Origin: Streptomyces sp. ML-6
Lineage (GTDB): Bacteria > Actinomycetota > Actinomycetes > Streptomycetales > Streptomycetaceae
Assembly: GCF_030116705.1 (NCBI RefSeq)
Contig: NZ_JAOTIK010000003.1
Location: forward strand, 71,039 to 135,038
DNA length: 64,000 nucleotides
Direction of reading: 5' to 3'
The translations under genes and the position numbers were made by a program. This document shows, one piece after another, positions 1-8,195 of the stretch. How positions within the stretch are numbered: position 1 is the first letter of the stretch; each line of letters starts with the position of its first letter. Below the pieces are notes generated by a model that saw nothing but the letters and a program-made list of their open reading frames with translations, had not been told where the DNA came from and made no database searches.

Positions 1-203
1 GTGGTGGCGGTGCGGCGGGCGGCCCAGCCGAGCAGACCGCCGGAGCACAGGGCGCTGAGCAGGCCGATCAGCAGGCCGCCGGTGATGGCGGCCGCCGAGG
101 GCGCCTCGCGCCCGGTGCGCCACCACCGGGCGAGCGTGAGCACGAGGACTGCGGCCGCCAGGGCGAAGCCGCCGAGGGACAACTGGGTCGGCGTCACGTT
201 CAC
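1..203 (-). CDS. Partial small membrane protein (C-terminus beyond window)
   Basis: The frame opens with a GTG at 203 that overlaps the TGA of the upstream gene as GTGA, which implies translational coupling. About 67 codons are visible before the window edge. The visible part has two hydrophobic stretches, about residues 7-22 (rich in Leu, Ala and Val) and 40-62 (Gly/Leu-rich), separated by a basic segment containing RWWR. That suggests a two-helix inner-membrane protein. It is the last visible member of the minus-strand transfer-like cluster. No family is recognised. Third-position G/C bias is strong, which supports coding. Confidence 0.6.
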   Translation of the reverse strand, partial: MNVTPTQLSLGGFALAAAVLVLTLARWWRTGREAPSAAAITGGLLIGLLSALCSGGLLGWAARRTAT

Positions 204-592
204 GGCAGCACACCCCAGGTCAGCCATGTGAGCACGGGTCCGGATACGGCGATCAGGAAGGTTCCGAGGACTGTTACGGCCCACGGGGTGGCCAGGCGGT
301 CGTAGGCGGCGCGGCAGTCCGGGCCGGGCTCTGGCGGCAGGAGCCAGCAGCTGACCGAGAGGATCAGCAGGTAGAAGGCGGCGGCGACTGCGAGTTCGAC
401 CGGCACTGGCACGGTGTGGGCCAGGTACGGCCACCTCACGGCGGCGGCGACGGCGAGGAGGCCGAGCCCCGGCGCGGGGCGCCGCAGACGCTCCGCCCGG
501 TCGGTGAGCCCGCGACGGGTGAGCGTGCGGACAACGCTGGTCAGGTAAGGGACGGCGAGGCCGGCGAGCAACTCTCCCACGGGTACGTTCAC
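200..592 (-). CDS. Hypothetical polytopic membrane protein
   Basis: A 130-residue protein starting at a GTG. Hydrophobic segments lie near residues 5-20, 45-60, 63-85 and 105-128, so three or four membrane spans are likely. The start overlaps the stop of a 12-codon reading frame upstream, and its stop overlaps the GTG of the next gene. It belongs to a tightly packed minus-strand run that includes a Spd-like protein, so a role in plasmid transfer or spread through the mycelium is plausible. That is inference from context only; no conserved motif is visible. Confidence 0.6.
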   Translation of the reverse strand: MNVPVGELLAGLAVPYLTSVVRTLTRRGLTDRAERLRRPAPGLGLLAVAAAVRWPYLAHTVPVPVELAVAAAFYLLILSVSCWLLPPEPGPDCRAAYDRLATPWAVTVLGTFLIAVSGPVLTWLTWGVLP

Positions 593-627
593 CGCAGCAC
601 CGCCAGGAGAAAGGTCCGTACGGTCAT
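589..627 (-). other. 12-codon coupling mini-ORF
   Basis: The ATG at 627 overlaps the stop of the upstream Pro-rich membrane protein gene as ATGA. The frame encodes MTVRTFLLAVLR and ends at a TGA overlapping the GTG start of the next gene as GTGA. It is too short to be a domain. It may be a coupling relay for ribosomes or simply fortuitous. Its double overlap is the reason for recording it. Confidence 0.3.
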
Positions 628-1217
628 GACCACACCCCGGTGAAGAGGTAGCCGAAGAGGTGCAGACCGGCCGGGGTGACGAAGCAGGAAGCGACGATGT
701 TGCAGGTCAGGAAGCGGACCGGCCAGGAGCGGCCGCGCTTGCGCAGCTCCAGGATCCCGGCGGCGGCCAGGGCCGCCATCAGCACCCCGGGCTCGTCCCC
801 GAAGACGTGCAGGACCTTGCCCGTCACCGGGAGGAGGAGCAGGCCCGCGACCAAGGCGGACCCGTTCTTCAGCGGGCTGAGCCGGGAGACGCTGAACCGG
901 GGCGGCCGGTCCTGCTGTGCGGGCTGGGCGGGGTAGTAGTGGTGGTGATGCACGGTGGGGGCGGGCGCCGGTGCGGCCACCGCCACGCCCCCGTCGCCAC
1001 GGGGCGGCGGGGGAGCGGCCGGAGGCCTGGCCGGGGGAGCGGCCGGAGGTCCGGCCGGGGGCGGGGTGGTGCGCCGGGGCGGCGGCAGGAACGGGTCCGG
1101 CACGGACGGCGGGGTGGAAGGCGGGGGAGGTGGCGGCGTGGTGCCGTTGTCGGTGCGCTCCGTGGAGAGCTTGACGTCGGTCGGCTCGATCGGCCGGCCA
1201 TGGGTGGTGTCGGTCAT
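624..1217 (-). CDS. Pro-rich N-terminus membrane protein, hypothetical
   Basis: 197 residues. The chosen ATG overlaps the stop of the preceding gene (ATGA, 1214-1217). Residues about 28-85 are an Ala/Pro-rich low-complexity stretch, followed by a His/Tyr cluster (HHHHYY). The C-terminal half holds two to three hydrophobic segments, roughly residues 115-130, 138-152 and 165-195. The layout fits a cytoplasmic disordered tail on a small membrane protein. Such proteins are common in actinobacterial plasmid transfer clusters, but I do not recognise a named family. Confidence 0.6.
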   Translation of the reverse strand: MTDTTHGRPIEPTDVKLSTERTDNGTTPPPPPPSTPPSVPDPFLPPPRRTTPPPAGPPAAPPARPPAAPPPPRGDGGVAVAAPAPAPTVHHHHYYPAQPAQQDRPPRFSVSRLSPLKNGSALVAGLLLLPVTGKVLHVFGDEPGVLMAALAAAGILELRKRGRSWPVRFLTCNIVASCFVTPAGLHLFGYLFTGVWS

Positions 1218-1498
1218 CGCCGGACCTCCGTATCGGCGTCGGTGTGGCCGTGCTGGTCGTGGTGGAGCCAGGCCCGCACCGCCAGCTCGTCCGCGTCGGC
1301 GGTGGCCAGGGCGGTGGGCGCGGGGGCGGGGGTGGTGGCGGGACGGAACCCGTCGGGCAGCCGCCGCGGGACCGTGGCGGCCGGCGGGGCGGGCAGGGGA
1401 CGGCCGGGCAGGCGGGTGACCGTGACCGGGACATCGGCGAGGCGCCGCAGGTGACGCAGGCGGCGGGGACGACGGACATGCAGACAGACAAGCAACAC
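1214..1498 (-). CDS. Small basic hypothetical protein
   Basis: 94 residues from a GTG start with GGAG a short distance upstream. The N-terminus is Arg/Leu-rich (RRPRRLRHLRRL), the middle is Pro/Ala-rich, and the C-terminus is acidic (DADTE). Very high third-position G/C supports this frame over its shadows. The stop is coupled to the next gene through ATGA. No domain is recognised. Confidence 0.5.
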   Translation of the reverse strand: MLLVCLHVRRPRRLRHLRRLADVPVTVTRLPGRPLPAPPAATVPRRLPDGFRPATTPAPAPTALATADADELAVRAWLHHDQHGHTDADTEVRR

Positions 1499-1597
1499 GG
1501 GCTCTCCAGAAGGGAGTTGAGGCCCCGAGGGGCCGCCGTACCGGGTGTCGTTGCGGCGGCCCCTCGGGGTGTGTGGAATGGAGGTGGGGCGGGGTGG

Positions 1598-1798
1598 TCA
1601 GCGGGTGCGCCACCAGCCGCCGCGGTCCTGGCGGGCGCGCTCGGAGGCCTCCCACGCCTGGCCCTGCCGGTCCGCCGCCCGCGCGTTGCGGTGGTGGGAT
1701 TCGCGGCGTTTGCGGGCCGCCTTCTCGCTCGCGGACTCGCGGCCGCTGTACTCCTGTGCGAGCTTCTGGTCGTTGCCGATCAGGCCGAAAAAGGCCAT
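1598..1798 (-). CDS. Small charged hypothetical protein
   Basis: 66 residues beginning MAFFGLIG, preceded by AGGAG about 10 bases before the ATG. The in-frame extension upstream lies in the GGGTCTGCTCG repeats and is unlikely to be translated. After a short hydrophobic start the protein is highly charged and probably helical (Ser/Glu/Lys/Arg-rich). The C-terminus GGWWRTR is unusual. Its place directly downstream of the Spd-like gene suggests an accessory transfer role, by context only. Confidence 0.55.
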   Translation of the reverse strand: MAFFGLIGNDQKLAQEYSGRESASEKAARKRRESHHRNARAADRQGQAWEASERARQDRGGWWRTR

Positions 1799-1894
1799 GG
1801 TGAACACGCTCCTGACGGTTGGTTGGGGGTGATGGAGCCGCTCCTGGCCGGGCCGTGGAAAGCGGGCCGGGAGCGGCTTCGGGCGGGGCTCCTC

Positions 1895-2000
1895 CGGGGG
1901 CGCGCCGGGTCTGCTCGTCCGGGTCTGCGAAGCGCGTGGCTTTGCTCGCCGGGGTCGCTCGCCGGGTCTGCTCGACCGGGTCTGCTGCCGCCTGTCGACT
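1895..2000. repeat. Short GGGTCTGCTCG-type tandem repeats
   Basis: Several imperfect copies of a GGGTCTGCTCG-like unit occur between the Spd-like gene and the small downstream gene. They contain no credible gene. They may be a replication-slippage array; no function can be assigned. Confidence 0.5.
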
Positions 2001-2086
2001 GCGTGGTGCATGGTTCCGGCAGTCGCAGCGACGGCCAGTCCGGCGGTGCCGGGCTGGCCATCACTGGTGGTGCCGGGGGTTGGGGA

Positions 2087-3367
2087 TCAGGGCCGGGGAG
2101 CGGCCTCTTCCTCGTCGTCCTCGTCCGTGCTCTCGTGCTCGGAGTCCGGCTCGGCAGGGGTGTCGGTCTCCTCGGACGACATGAGCTCGCCCCAGACCCT
2201 GCGGACCCGCTTCTCGCTGCCGACGTATCCAGCGTCACGGAAGTCGCCCACAGCCCGGCGGTAGGACCGGGGAGGGTCCTCGCGGTAGCGGAGGTGGCGC
2301 AGCACGACCGCGAGCTGCTCGTCAGTCAGGTGTTCGCCCGGTACGGGGACCGGGACGCCCGCGACGGCCGCGAGGTCCTCCAGCGTCACGGTGTACTGCT
2401 CACCCGTGACGGTCTCGTCCGTGACGGCCTTCTCGGCGTGGTCCGTGACGGTTTCCGTCACACCCTCCGTGTCGGTGGCCGTGACGGTGTGACGGGGCAG
2501 GGGCGTGACGGTTTCCCCGCCCTGTGACGGATCGTTGCCCGTTTCCGGGCTGACCTGCGTGACTGTGTCCGTGACGGCCCCTGCCGGGGCCGTGCCGCCG
2601 GTGTCCCGAACGGTCCCGTCCGTCACGGACGGCGTGACGGACGGTGCGGCGGGTGCCCCCGGTTCGAGGGCGGGTGTGACGGACGCGGCAAGGGCCGGTG
2701 TGACGGCCGGGGCGAACATCGCGGTGAGCGCGGTGTCCGCACCGGCCGTCATCCGGTCGCGCTGGACGGTCACCAGGCCGGTCCCAAGGCCGTCGTCACC
2801 GACACCGACCCGGCGGGCCAGCCGCCAGGACTTGCGATCCGCCTTCTTGCGGGCCTTCTCGTCGGGGTGGTTCGTGGCCAGTGCCCTCTGCACCGCAAGT
2901 TTCTGCAGCGTCCTGGCGTTGCGGCGCTGGGCCTCCATGTCGACGCGCGTGCGGTAGATCACCACCCTGCGGGCCAGGAGTCCGATGCCCTCCGCGGCCA
3001 CGCACATCGCCATCGGGGTCACCGAATAGACGACGGCCTCCGTCGTGTCCTCGGCGACGACCGCGCCGGTGGCGGAGGCCACCGCGGGCAGCGCCCACAG
3101 ACCGAGCCGCACCGCCGGGGGCGAGGACTGCCCCAGCAGGGTCAGCCCGACCAGGACGAGGGCCAGGACCAGGGTGGCGCCCTCACCGGCCGCGACGACC
3201 CCGAGCGCCGTCGCGGACTCAGAAAAATGCGCCCGCATGTTCGTATAGGTACCTGCGGCTCCGATCCCGCCGACGACGAGCATCGGGACGGCTGCGGCTC
3301 CCAGCACCACCCCCTGGCCTCTGGTCAGGGCCCGCTCCTGCGGGACCGGTTCCTTTTCGTGCTCCAT
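2087..3367 (-). CDS. Spd-like DUF2637-type transfer membrane protein
   Basis: 426 residues, with AAGGAG just upstream of the ATG. About four transmembrane helices lie in residues 17-130. A basic stretch (about 140-190) resembles the DUF2637/Spd-type proteins of Streptomyces conjugative plasmids, which help spread plasmid DNA through the recipient mycelium. Residues about 205-330 are a low-complexity Val-Thr-Asp/Pro region encoded by repeated GTGACGG-type codons. Residues about 335-400 look like a winged-helix or helical DNA-binding segment, and the tail is very acidic (Glu/Asp-rich). The transfer role is inferred from architecture and the nearby KorSA-like gene; no TraB/FtsK motor lies in the window. 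Confidence 0.6.
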   Translation of the reverse strand: MEHEKEPVPQERALTRGQGVVLGAAAVPMLVVGGIGAAGTYTNMRAHFSESATALGVVAAGEGATLVLALVLVGLTLLGQSSPPAVRLGLWALPAVASATGAVVAEDTTEAVVYSVTPMAMCVAAEGIGLLARRVVIYRTRVDMEAQRRNARTLQKLAVQRALATNHPDEKARKKADRKSWRLARRVGVGDDGLGTGLVTVQRDRMTAGADTALTAMFAPAVTPALAASVTPALEPGAPAAPSVTPSVTDGTVRDTGGTAPAGAVTDTVTQVSPETGNDPSQGGETVTPLPRHTVTATDTEGVTETVTDHAEKAVTDETVTGEQYTVTLEDLAAVAGVPVPVPGEHLTDEQLAVVLRHLRYREDPPRSYRRAVGDFRDAGYVGSEKRVRRVWGELMSSEETDTPAEPDSEHESTDEDDEEEAAPRP

Positions 3368-3403
3368 GCTGAATCTCCTTCTGCCGAACGGTGTACGGGC
3401 GGG

Positions 3404-4075
3404 TCAGGACCGGGCGCGGTCGCCGGTGAGCGAGGCGACGGTCTGCAGGTGCTCGCGCTGCTGTGTGATCACGGCGGACATCTGCCGCACGAGCGGCCTT
3501 TCGCCGTAGCCCCGGTAGTCGTAGGAGTCGCCGATCACCCAGCCGGTGGTGTCGAGACCGGCCCGCGCGTACGCGTCCCGGCGGGAGAGGTCGCTGTACA
3601 GGAACTTTTCGTTGACCTCGACGAGGGCCGCGGCCTGCTCGTCCCAGGCCCGTGCGGCCTTCAGCGCCTGGTCCTGCGCGGTGACCAGCCTGGACACCGC
3701 GGCGTGCCAGTGGGTGTCGTCGGTGGTGGCCAGGGCGGCGAAGGCCTCGTCCAGCTGCGTGCGAGCCTGGTCGAAGGTGCCCCAGGCCTGGGTGGCGGCG
3801 GGGCGGAGGTTGGTGAGCGCGCGGACGTACCCGGCGTCGTACCAGAGGTTGCGGGCCTCCCGGTACTCCTCCTCCAGCAGGTCGCAGGCCGCGTCGCTCA
3901 GGCGGGAGTCGGTCCGTACCTCGCGGGGCAGGACGGGCTCCTTCTCCAGCCCGGTGAACGCGGCGAAGGTGAAGGAGACGCTGTTGTACTCGGTCTTGGC
4001 CACGCCCTGGAAGTGGGGGTGGTGGTAGGCGGCGGCTTGCTCGGCGAGCTTCGTTACGTCGTAAAGGCTGATCAT
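3404..4075 (-). CDS. Hypothetical helical cytoplasmic protein
   Basis: 223 residues. AGGAGG sits just upstream of the ATG (MISLYDV). No signal peptide or membrane span is seen. Much of the protein from about residue 60 to 170 looks alpha-helical and rich in Ala, Glu, Arg and Asp, so a coiled-coil or bundle fold is likely. I do not recognise a family. It lies between a small plasmid protein and the Spd-like gene, all on the same strand, so it is probably part of the same transcription unit. Confidence 0.55.
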   Translation of the reverse strand: MISLYDVTKLAEQAAAYHHPHFQGVAKTEYNSVSFTFAAFTGLEKEPVLPREVRTDSRLSDAACDLLEEEYREARNLWYDAGYVRALTNLRPAATQAWGTFDQARTQLDEAFAALATTDDTHWHAAVSRLVTAQDQALKAARAWDEQAAALVEVNEKFLYSDLSRRDAYARAGLDTTGWVIGDSYDYRGYGERPLVRQMSAVITQQREHLQTVASLTGDRARS

Positions 4076-4191
4076 GATCGGGTCCTCCTGGTCTTTGGTG
4101 GTCGTCCGGGCTGTCCGGGCTCCCCTCACCGTCCGGTCCGGCCGCTGGGGTTCGGCGGCCGGACCGGACGGGTCGGGCAACTGGCAGTCCG

Positions 4192-4578
4192 TCAGGGGCG
4201 GGGAAGCTCCGGGCGCCGGGAGGCGGTGGCGGTCTGCGCGGTGAGCCAGGCGACGGCGGCCGGGGTCATGTCGGCCGTGTCCGTGACCGTGTCGAGCGGT
4301 GCGGTGTCGATGTCGCGCATCGCGTCGGCCGGCGGCAGCAGCCGCATGTACGGGGCGCGGGCCTGCTTGATCAGCCCGCCGGTGCTGTCCAGGCGGGCCA
4401 GGGTGTAGCGGATCTCGCCGCTGCTGAAGGGGATGACCCCGTCGACCCGGCAGACCACCGTGTGCCCCGGCTTGCCGAGCCAGAACTTTTCGGGGTCGCG
4501 GTAGAGGACGTAGTCGTCGCACCGGTACGTGACCGGCGCGGCCACCTCGGCCACGGAAGAGGAAGAGCTGGCGTTCAT
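4192..4578 (-). CDS. Hypothetical plasmid protein
   Basis: 128 residues, with AAGGAG immediately upstream of the ATG. It starts with a Ser-rich N-terminus, then a mixed region with YVLYRDPEKFWLGKPG and a beta-rich middle, and ends in a Pro/Arg-rich tail. No catalytic motif stands out. It shares strand and spacing with the transfer-like cluster. Confidence 0.55.
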   Translation of the reverse strand: MNASSSSSVAEVAAPVTYRCDDYVLYRDPEKFWLGKPGHTVVCRVDGVIPFSSGEIRYTLARLDSTGGLIKQARAPYMRLLPPADAMRDIDTAPLDTVTDTADMTPAAVAWLTAQTATASRRPELPRP

Positions 4579-4711
4579 TTGTCTCCTTCGGATGATCGGG
4601 TCGGGTCTGTGCCCGGAGCGAGGGTTCGTGAAAGGCCGACTGCTCGTCGGGCGGGCAGCCGGCCGGGGATAGGAGCGCGGGGCGGGCCACGACTTCGTAA
4701 CCGGTCCCGCG

Positions 4712-4903
4712 TCACGGGCGGCGCGGCCCGGACCCGCGCGAGCGCAGCTCGCGGAGGTAGGCGTCCTGGAGGTCGGCGAACCGCTGGTACAGCGGGGCTC
4801 CGTCCGGGCAGTGCTGCCCGGACCGGCAGGGCTCGCAGTCCCGGTGGTGGGTGCGCCAGGCGCGGTGGGCGTGCATGTAGCGGGCGTACAGGTCGTCAGC
4901 CAC
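4712..4903 (-). CDS. Small zinc-motif protein
   Basis: 63 residues from a GTG start (VADDLYARYMHAH); the longer upstream extension lacks coding character. It carries CEPCRSGQHC followed by a Gly and a hydrophobic helix, which suggests a small metal-binding knuckle. A near-identical signature, CAPCGSGVSC, closes the larger zinc-motif protein at 6430-7071, so the two genes probably share an ancestral module. Function unknown. Confidence 0.55.
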   Translation of the reverse strand: MADDLYARYMHAHRAWRTHHRDCEPCRSGQHCPDGAPLYQRFADLQDAYLRELRSRGSGPRRP

Positions 4904-5117
4904 GGGGACCTGCCTGGTGGTTGGGCATGCGGGGTGACGTCTCTCGGGCAGCGGCCGGGTGAATCTCGGCGACGGCATGGCCGGCGTCCCGCGCCCGGAC
5001 GGCCGCCGGGATGGCGGCCGTCCGGGCGCGGGTAAGGTCAGCGGCTCTGGCCCGCCCCGTGTCACGGACAGCGCGGGCCAGAGCCGCGCGAGCGCAGCTG
5101 TCAGCTGTGCCGGGCGC

Positions 5118-5255
5118 TCACTTGCCGTTGAGTTTGAGCACCGACTCGGCGTGTCGCCGCAGGGCCTCTTCGGCCTGCCGGCGGTCCTCCTCGGCCTTGG
5201 CAGCGGCCTCGGAGGCCGCTGCCGCTGCCGCCTGCTGGTCCTCGAGGGCGCTCAT
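5118..5255 (-). CDS. 45-residue coiled-coil peptide
   Basis: The ATG overlaps the preceding gene's TGA as ATGA (5252-5255). The product is almost wholly helical: an Ala-rich first half, then AEEDRRQAEEALRRHAES, and a basic end (LKLNGK). That predicts a single amphipathic helix or coiled coil. Tight coupling to the upstream 99-residue protein suggests the two are partners. No homologous family is recognised. Confidence 0.5.
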   Translation of the reverse strand: MSALEDQQAAAAAASEAAAKAEEDRRQAEEALRRHAESVLKLNGK

Positions 5256-5551
5256 GCGGCGTACCCCCTGGCCTGCTCACTCGTCTCGAAGACGATGCTG
5301 GGGGCCATGTAGAGGACCGGCTGGCGGTCGTACGGTCCGGGGAGCATCTCGGCGTAGGTCCGACGAACACGGCGGCCAGCCGCCCGGGCCTGGTCATCGC
5401 CCACGGCGACGAGGCGGCCAACGAGCTGATGAAACTCGGTCTCGTCAGGCTCCGGCCCCCGCCGGTTGTCGTCATCGGTCATTTCGTCGATGAGCCCGGC
5501 GTGAGGGTCGTCGGTGGGCCCGACGTGCGGGCAAGTTGCCATAATGGCCAT
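5252..5551 (-). CDS. Hypothetical acidic protein
   Basis: 99 residues. GAGGAG lies about 10 bases before the ATG (MAIMATCPH); a second ATG three codons in is an alternative. The N-terminal third is acidic (DEMTDDDN), and the rest is mixed helix and strand. It is translationally coupled to a 45-residue coiled-coil peptide. No motif indicates a function. Confidence 0.5.
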   Translation of the reverse strand: MAIMATCPHVGPTDDPHAGLIDEMTDDDNRRGPEPDETEFHQLVGRLVAVGDDQARAAGRRVRRTYAEMLPGPYDRQPVLYMAPSIVFETSEQARGYAA

Positions 5552-5729
5552 GCGGATCAGCTCTCCTCGAGCTTGTTGGGATCCGTGCTGGCCCCCCGGC
5601 ACATATGGCGTGTGCAGCGCCGTGTCGGGGGCTCGCCCTCTTTCTGAAGACGGCGCACGGTGGGGTCCTGCGGCCCCACGCCGACACCAGCCCCGAAGGG
5701 CTGGGGACGACGTGCAGCACAGGAGCCGG

Positions 5730-6326
5730 TCAGGCCGCGAGCGGAAGGTCGCCGAAGTCATTGCGGGCAAAATCGAATTCGTCGGTGATATCAGCGCCAG
5801 CCGCGTTGTAGACGGCGATGTTCCAGGCCTCGCCCCGGTCAGCGGCGCGCATGGCTATCGCCCCGATCCGTTCCACGGCGTCGCGCCGCAGTCCCTGCCT
5901 GGTGATGGGCCCGGCTTCCATCGTGTAGTCGAGCGTGAACCGCTCACAGGCTGCGACGGCGAGTACCAGGAGGTGCTGCCGGTCTGCTGCGGCCACGGCA
6001 GCAAGGCGGGCGGGCTGGCGGATCTCCCGGTCGATGGCCAACTCCTGGCCGGTGCGGCCGCCACGGACCAGGCCGTCGCACGAGCGGTCGCCGATACCGT
6101 CCCGCAGCGCGAGCTCCTCGCAGGCCGGACGGACCGGGCACTCGGCGCAGAACTGCCGGGCGGCCGCCTGCTGCACCGACCAAGTCACGGGCGACGACTG
6201 GGGGTTGCGGTCGAACAGTTCCCGGTATCGGTCCTGGCCACAGCGGGCGCCGGCGTCGACGGCGGCCTGGAGCGCGGGGCGGCAGGCAAGGCGAGCAGCG
6301 GTGGGGGAGAGCCGGGCGAGCGTCAT
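5730..6326 (-). CDS. WhiB-like iron-sulfur regulator
   Basis: 198 residues. Four cysteines are spaced as in WhiB proteins: C29, then C60-x2-C63-x5-C69, expected to ligate a [4Fe-4S] cluster. After them comes GDRSCDGLVRGG, a variant of the family's G-[VI]-W-G-G turn in which Trp is replaced. WhiB proteins are actinobacterial redox-sensitive transcription factors that act with sigma factors, and plasmid copies are common. The C-terminal extension of about 100 residues is longer than usual. It is transcribed with the transfer-like genes. Confidence 0.75.
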   Translation of the reverse strand: MTLARLSPTAARLACRPALQAAVDAGARCGQDRYRELFDRNPQSSPVTWSVQQAAARQFCAECPVRPACEELALRDGIGDRSCDGLVRGGRTGQELAIDREIRQPARLAAVAAADRQHLLVLAVAACERFTLDYTMEAGPITRQGLRRDAVERIGAIAMRAADRGEAWNIAVYNAAGADITDEFDFARNDFGDLPLAA

Positions 6327-6429
6327 GGGCGGGTCCTTCCATCGTGGTGAGCGGGTGCGGGCAGCCTGATAAGCCCCCAGGCCAGGGGCGCTGGGGGCTG
6401 CTGTCGTGGTTCTGACTGGTCGTACGAGG

Positions 6430-7071
6430 TCAGGCAGTGCGGGCCAGGTGCTCCCGGGCGGCAAGGTTGCGGCCTGCGTCGCACGAGACGCCGCTCCCGC
6501 ACGGCGCGCAGGAGGCACGGTGCTCACGAAGAGCCGTGCGGATCTGGCCGTAGATCGGGGTGAGCGGAGCAGCGACGATCTGGGTGGTGCGGCGGATCCG
6601 CTGACGCAGCTCGATGACATGGGCGCAGCGGCCAGCACGGCAGTGGGGGCAGTCACTCTGCAGGTGATCGTCCAGTTGCTCGCGCAGCGGGCGGGTGGCG
6701 GCGGGCATCTGGACCGGCGCGGGCGTGGGCTGGGGACGGGGCTTGCGGATGGGGCGGGCGGTACGACGGCCAGCGGCTGTGGTCTCGGCCTCGAGCAGGC
6801 GCTCGGTCCACTCCTCCACGCTGATGTCGATGGCGATGCGTTGCGCGCTGCCGGGGCAGCGGCGTCCGCCGGATGGCTTGTCGCCGAGGTATCGGCGCCC
6901 GGTCCGCTCGGCGGGGACGCCGTTGCGGTGGGGCAGGATCATCGAGCGCTGGAGGCGGTGCCAGGTGTCGCAGTCCGGGCAGACCACGAGGCGGGGCTCG
7001 TTCTCGCGGAGGCTGAGGTGCTCGGGCCGCATCGTGCTGGCCTTCAGGGGTGTACGTCCGTTGTGACGCAT
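6430..7071 (-). CDS. Multi-zinc-motif protein
   Basis: 213 residues. AAGGGAG is close to the ATG. Three cysteine knuckles are visible: CPDCDTWH near residue 32, CPHCRAGRC near 150, and CAPCGSGVSC near 195. A basic Pro-rich linker joins them (about residues 105-130). The design suggests a nucleic-acid or protein-binding zinc protein. It is the first minus-strand gene of the cluster and diverges from the KorSA-like regulator, so the operators between them probably control both directions. Confidence 0.55.
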   Translation of the reverse strand: MRHNGRTPLKASTMRPEHLSLRENEPRLVVCPDCDTWHRLQRSMILPHRNGVPAERTGRRYLGDKPSGGRRCPGSAQRIAIDISVEEWTERLLEAETTAAGRRTARPIRKPRPQPTPAPVQMPAATRPLREQLDDHLQSDCPHCRAGRCAHVIELRQRIRRTTQIVAAPLTPIYGQIRTALREHRASCAPCGSGVSCDAGRNLAAREHLARTA

Positions 7072-7304
7072 TTGCTGTCTCCCTTGCTGTTGCGTTCTCC
7101 GACGGCCAGGTACAGGGGTTGGTCCTGCACTTGGCCCACGGGCAGCGCAACGGCTGCAGGTGGCACAACTGGCTGTGCTCCAGGGGACCGCGTCGTACTC
7201 GTCACCCTGGCCGGCGTGTAAGCACGGCAGCCAGACGTATGAAGTTGGAAGGGCCCGAGTTTGAAGACCCAGCGGTTCACGCCGCGCGGCTCCCTTGCGA
7301 GACC

Positions 7305-7430
7305 TCGCTAGCGATGCCTCAAGGAAACGGTATCTCGCTAGGGATGTCAAGACATCCCTAGCGATGTAGGATCCGCGTTGTGGCGCCGTCGTGATCGGCG
7401 CAACGAGAGGCCGTAGGATCGCTAGCGATG
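7305..7430. promoter_or_regulatory. KorSA-type operator array
   Basis: Four copies of TCGCTAG[CG]GATG lie in the divergent promoter region: 7305-7316, 7335-7346, an inverted copy at 7353-7364, and 7419-7430. The two central copies form a 14-bp perfect inverted repeat with a 2-base spacer (7335-7364). The last site is directly upstream of the GntR gene's ribosome site, so autorepression is expected. GntR dimers typically bind such palindromes. Confidence 0.75.
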
Positions 7431-7442
7431 TAGGGAGAGGGG

Positions 7443-8195
7443 ATGTCTCGCGGACCACGCAAGCAACCGAAGTACCGCCAGATCGCTGACGCCCTGCGGG
7501 CTGCGATCGACGCGGGCGAATACCGCCCGGGGGATCGCCTGCCTGGCGAGAATCCACTAGCAGCCAAGTACGGCGTAGCAGCCATGACCGCACGTCAGGC
7601 GCTCAACGCACTCAAAAATGAAAGGCTGGTCGAGTCCCGCAAAGGCGCCGGCTTCTTCGTCCGATCCTTCACGCCGATCCGCAGCCGACGCGTCACTCGC
7701 CTCTCCCGGGAACGTTGGCGTGCAGGTCAGTCAGTCTTCGAAGCCGACGACAATCGAGCGCTGACCACGGACAGCCAAGTACTGGGAGACGTCATCCCGC
7801 CAGCAGCAATTGCTCGCGTCCTGCAGCTCCCCGAGGGCGAAATGGCCTTCGCCCGCTCTCGACGGCACATCGTGGAGGGGCGGCCAGTGCTGCTCTCAAC
7901 GTCGTACCTGCCTCGCGATCTAGTGGCTGGTACGGCAATCACTCAGGCAGACACGGGGGCAGGAGGCATCTATGCGCGGCTTACCGAACAAGGAGCCGAG
8001 CCGGTCCACTTCCGTGAGGAAGTAGCGATCCGCATGCCATCGGCTGACGATTCCGCTGGCCTCAACCTGCCTAGCGATACGCCGGTGATCAAGATTTGCC
8101 GCACCGCGTTCACAGCAGACGGCCACGCGGTGGAGGTCAACGAAATGACCCTGGATTCTGCGGCTTATGTTCTGGAGTACGACTTCGACGCGTAA
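7443..8195 (+). CDS. GntR/UTRA family regulator, KorSA-like
   Basis: 250 residues. Residues about 9-72 are a GntR winged helix (YRQIADALRAAIDAGEY, GDRLPGE, TARQALNALKNE). Residues about 95-245 match the UTRA effector-binding fold with a typical VLSTSYLP-like strand. KorSA-type GntR proteins of Streptomyces plasmids such as pSAM2 repress transfer genes, and here the gene diverges from such a cluster with operator copies in between. The ATG follows a GGGAGAGGGG ribosome site. The ligand is unknown. Confidence 0.8.
   Translation: MSRGPRKQPKYRQIADALRAAIDAGEYRPGDRLPGENPLAAKYGVAAMTARQALNALKNERLVESRKGAGFFVRSFTPIRSRRVTRLSRERWRAGQSVFEADDNRALTTDSQVLGDVIPPAAIARVLQLPEGEMAFARSRRHIVEGRPVLLSTSYLPRDLVAGTAITQADTGAGGIYARLTEQGAEPVHFREEVAIRMPSADDSAGLNLPSDTPVIKICRTAFTADGHAVEVNEMTLDSAAYVLEYDFDA

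Noticed and set aside
2400..2720. GTGACGG repeats considered as a CRISPR or iteron array
   Set aside because: They lie in frame within the Spd-like gene and encode Val-Thr repeats; there are no spacers of constant length.
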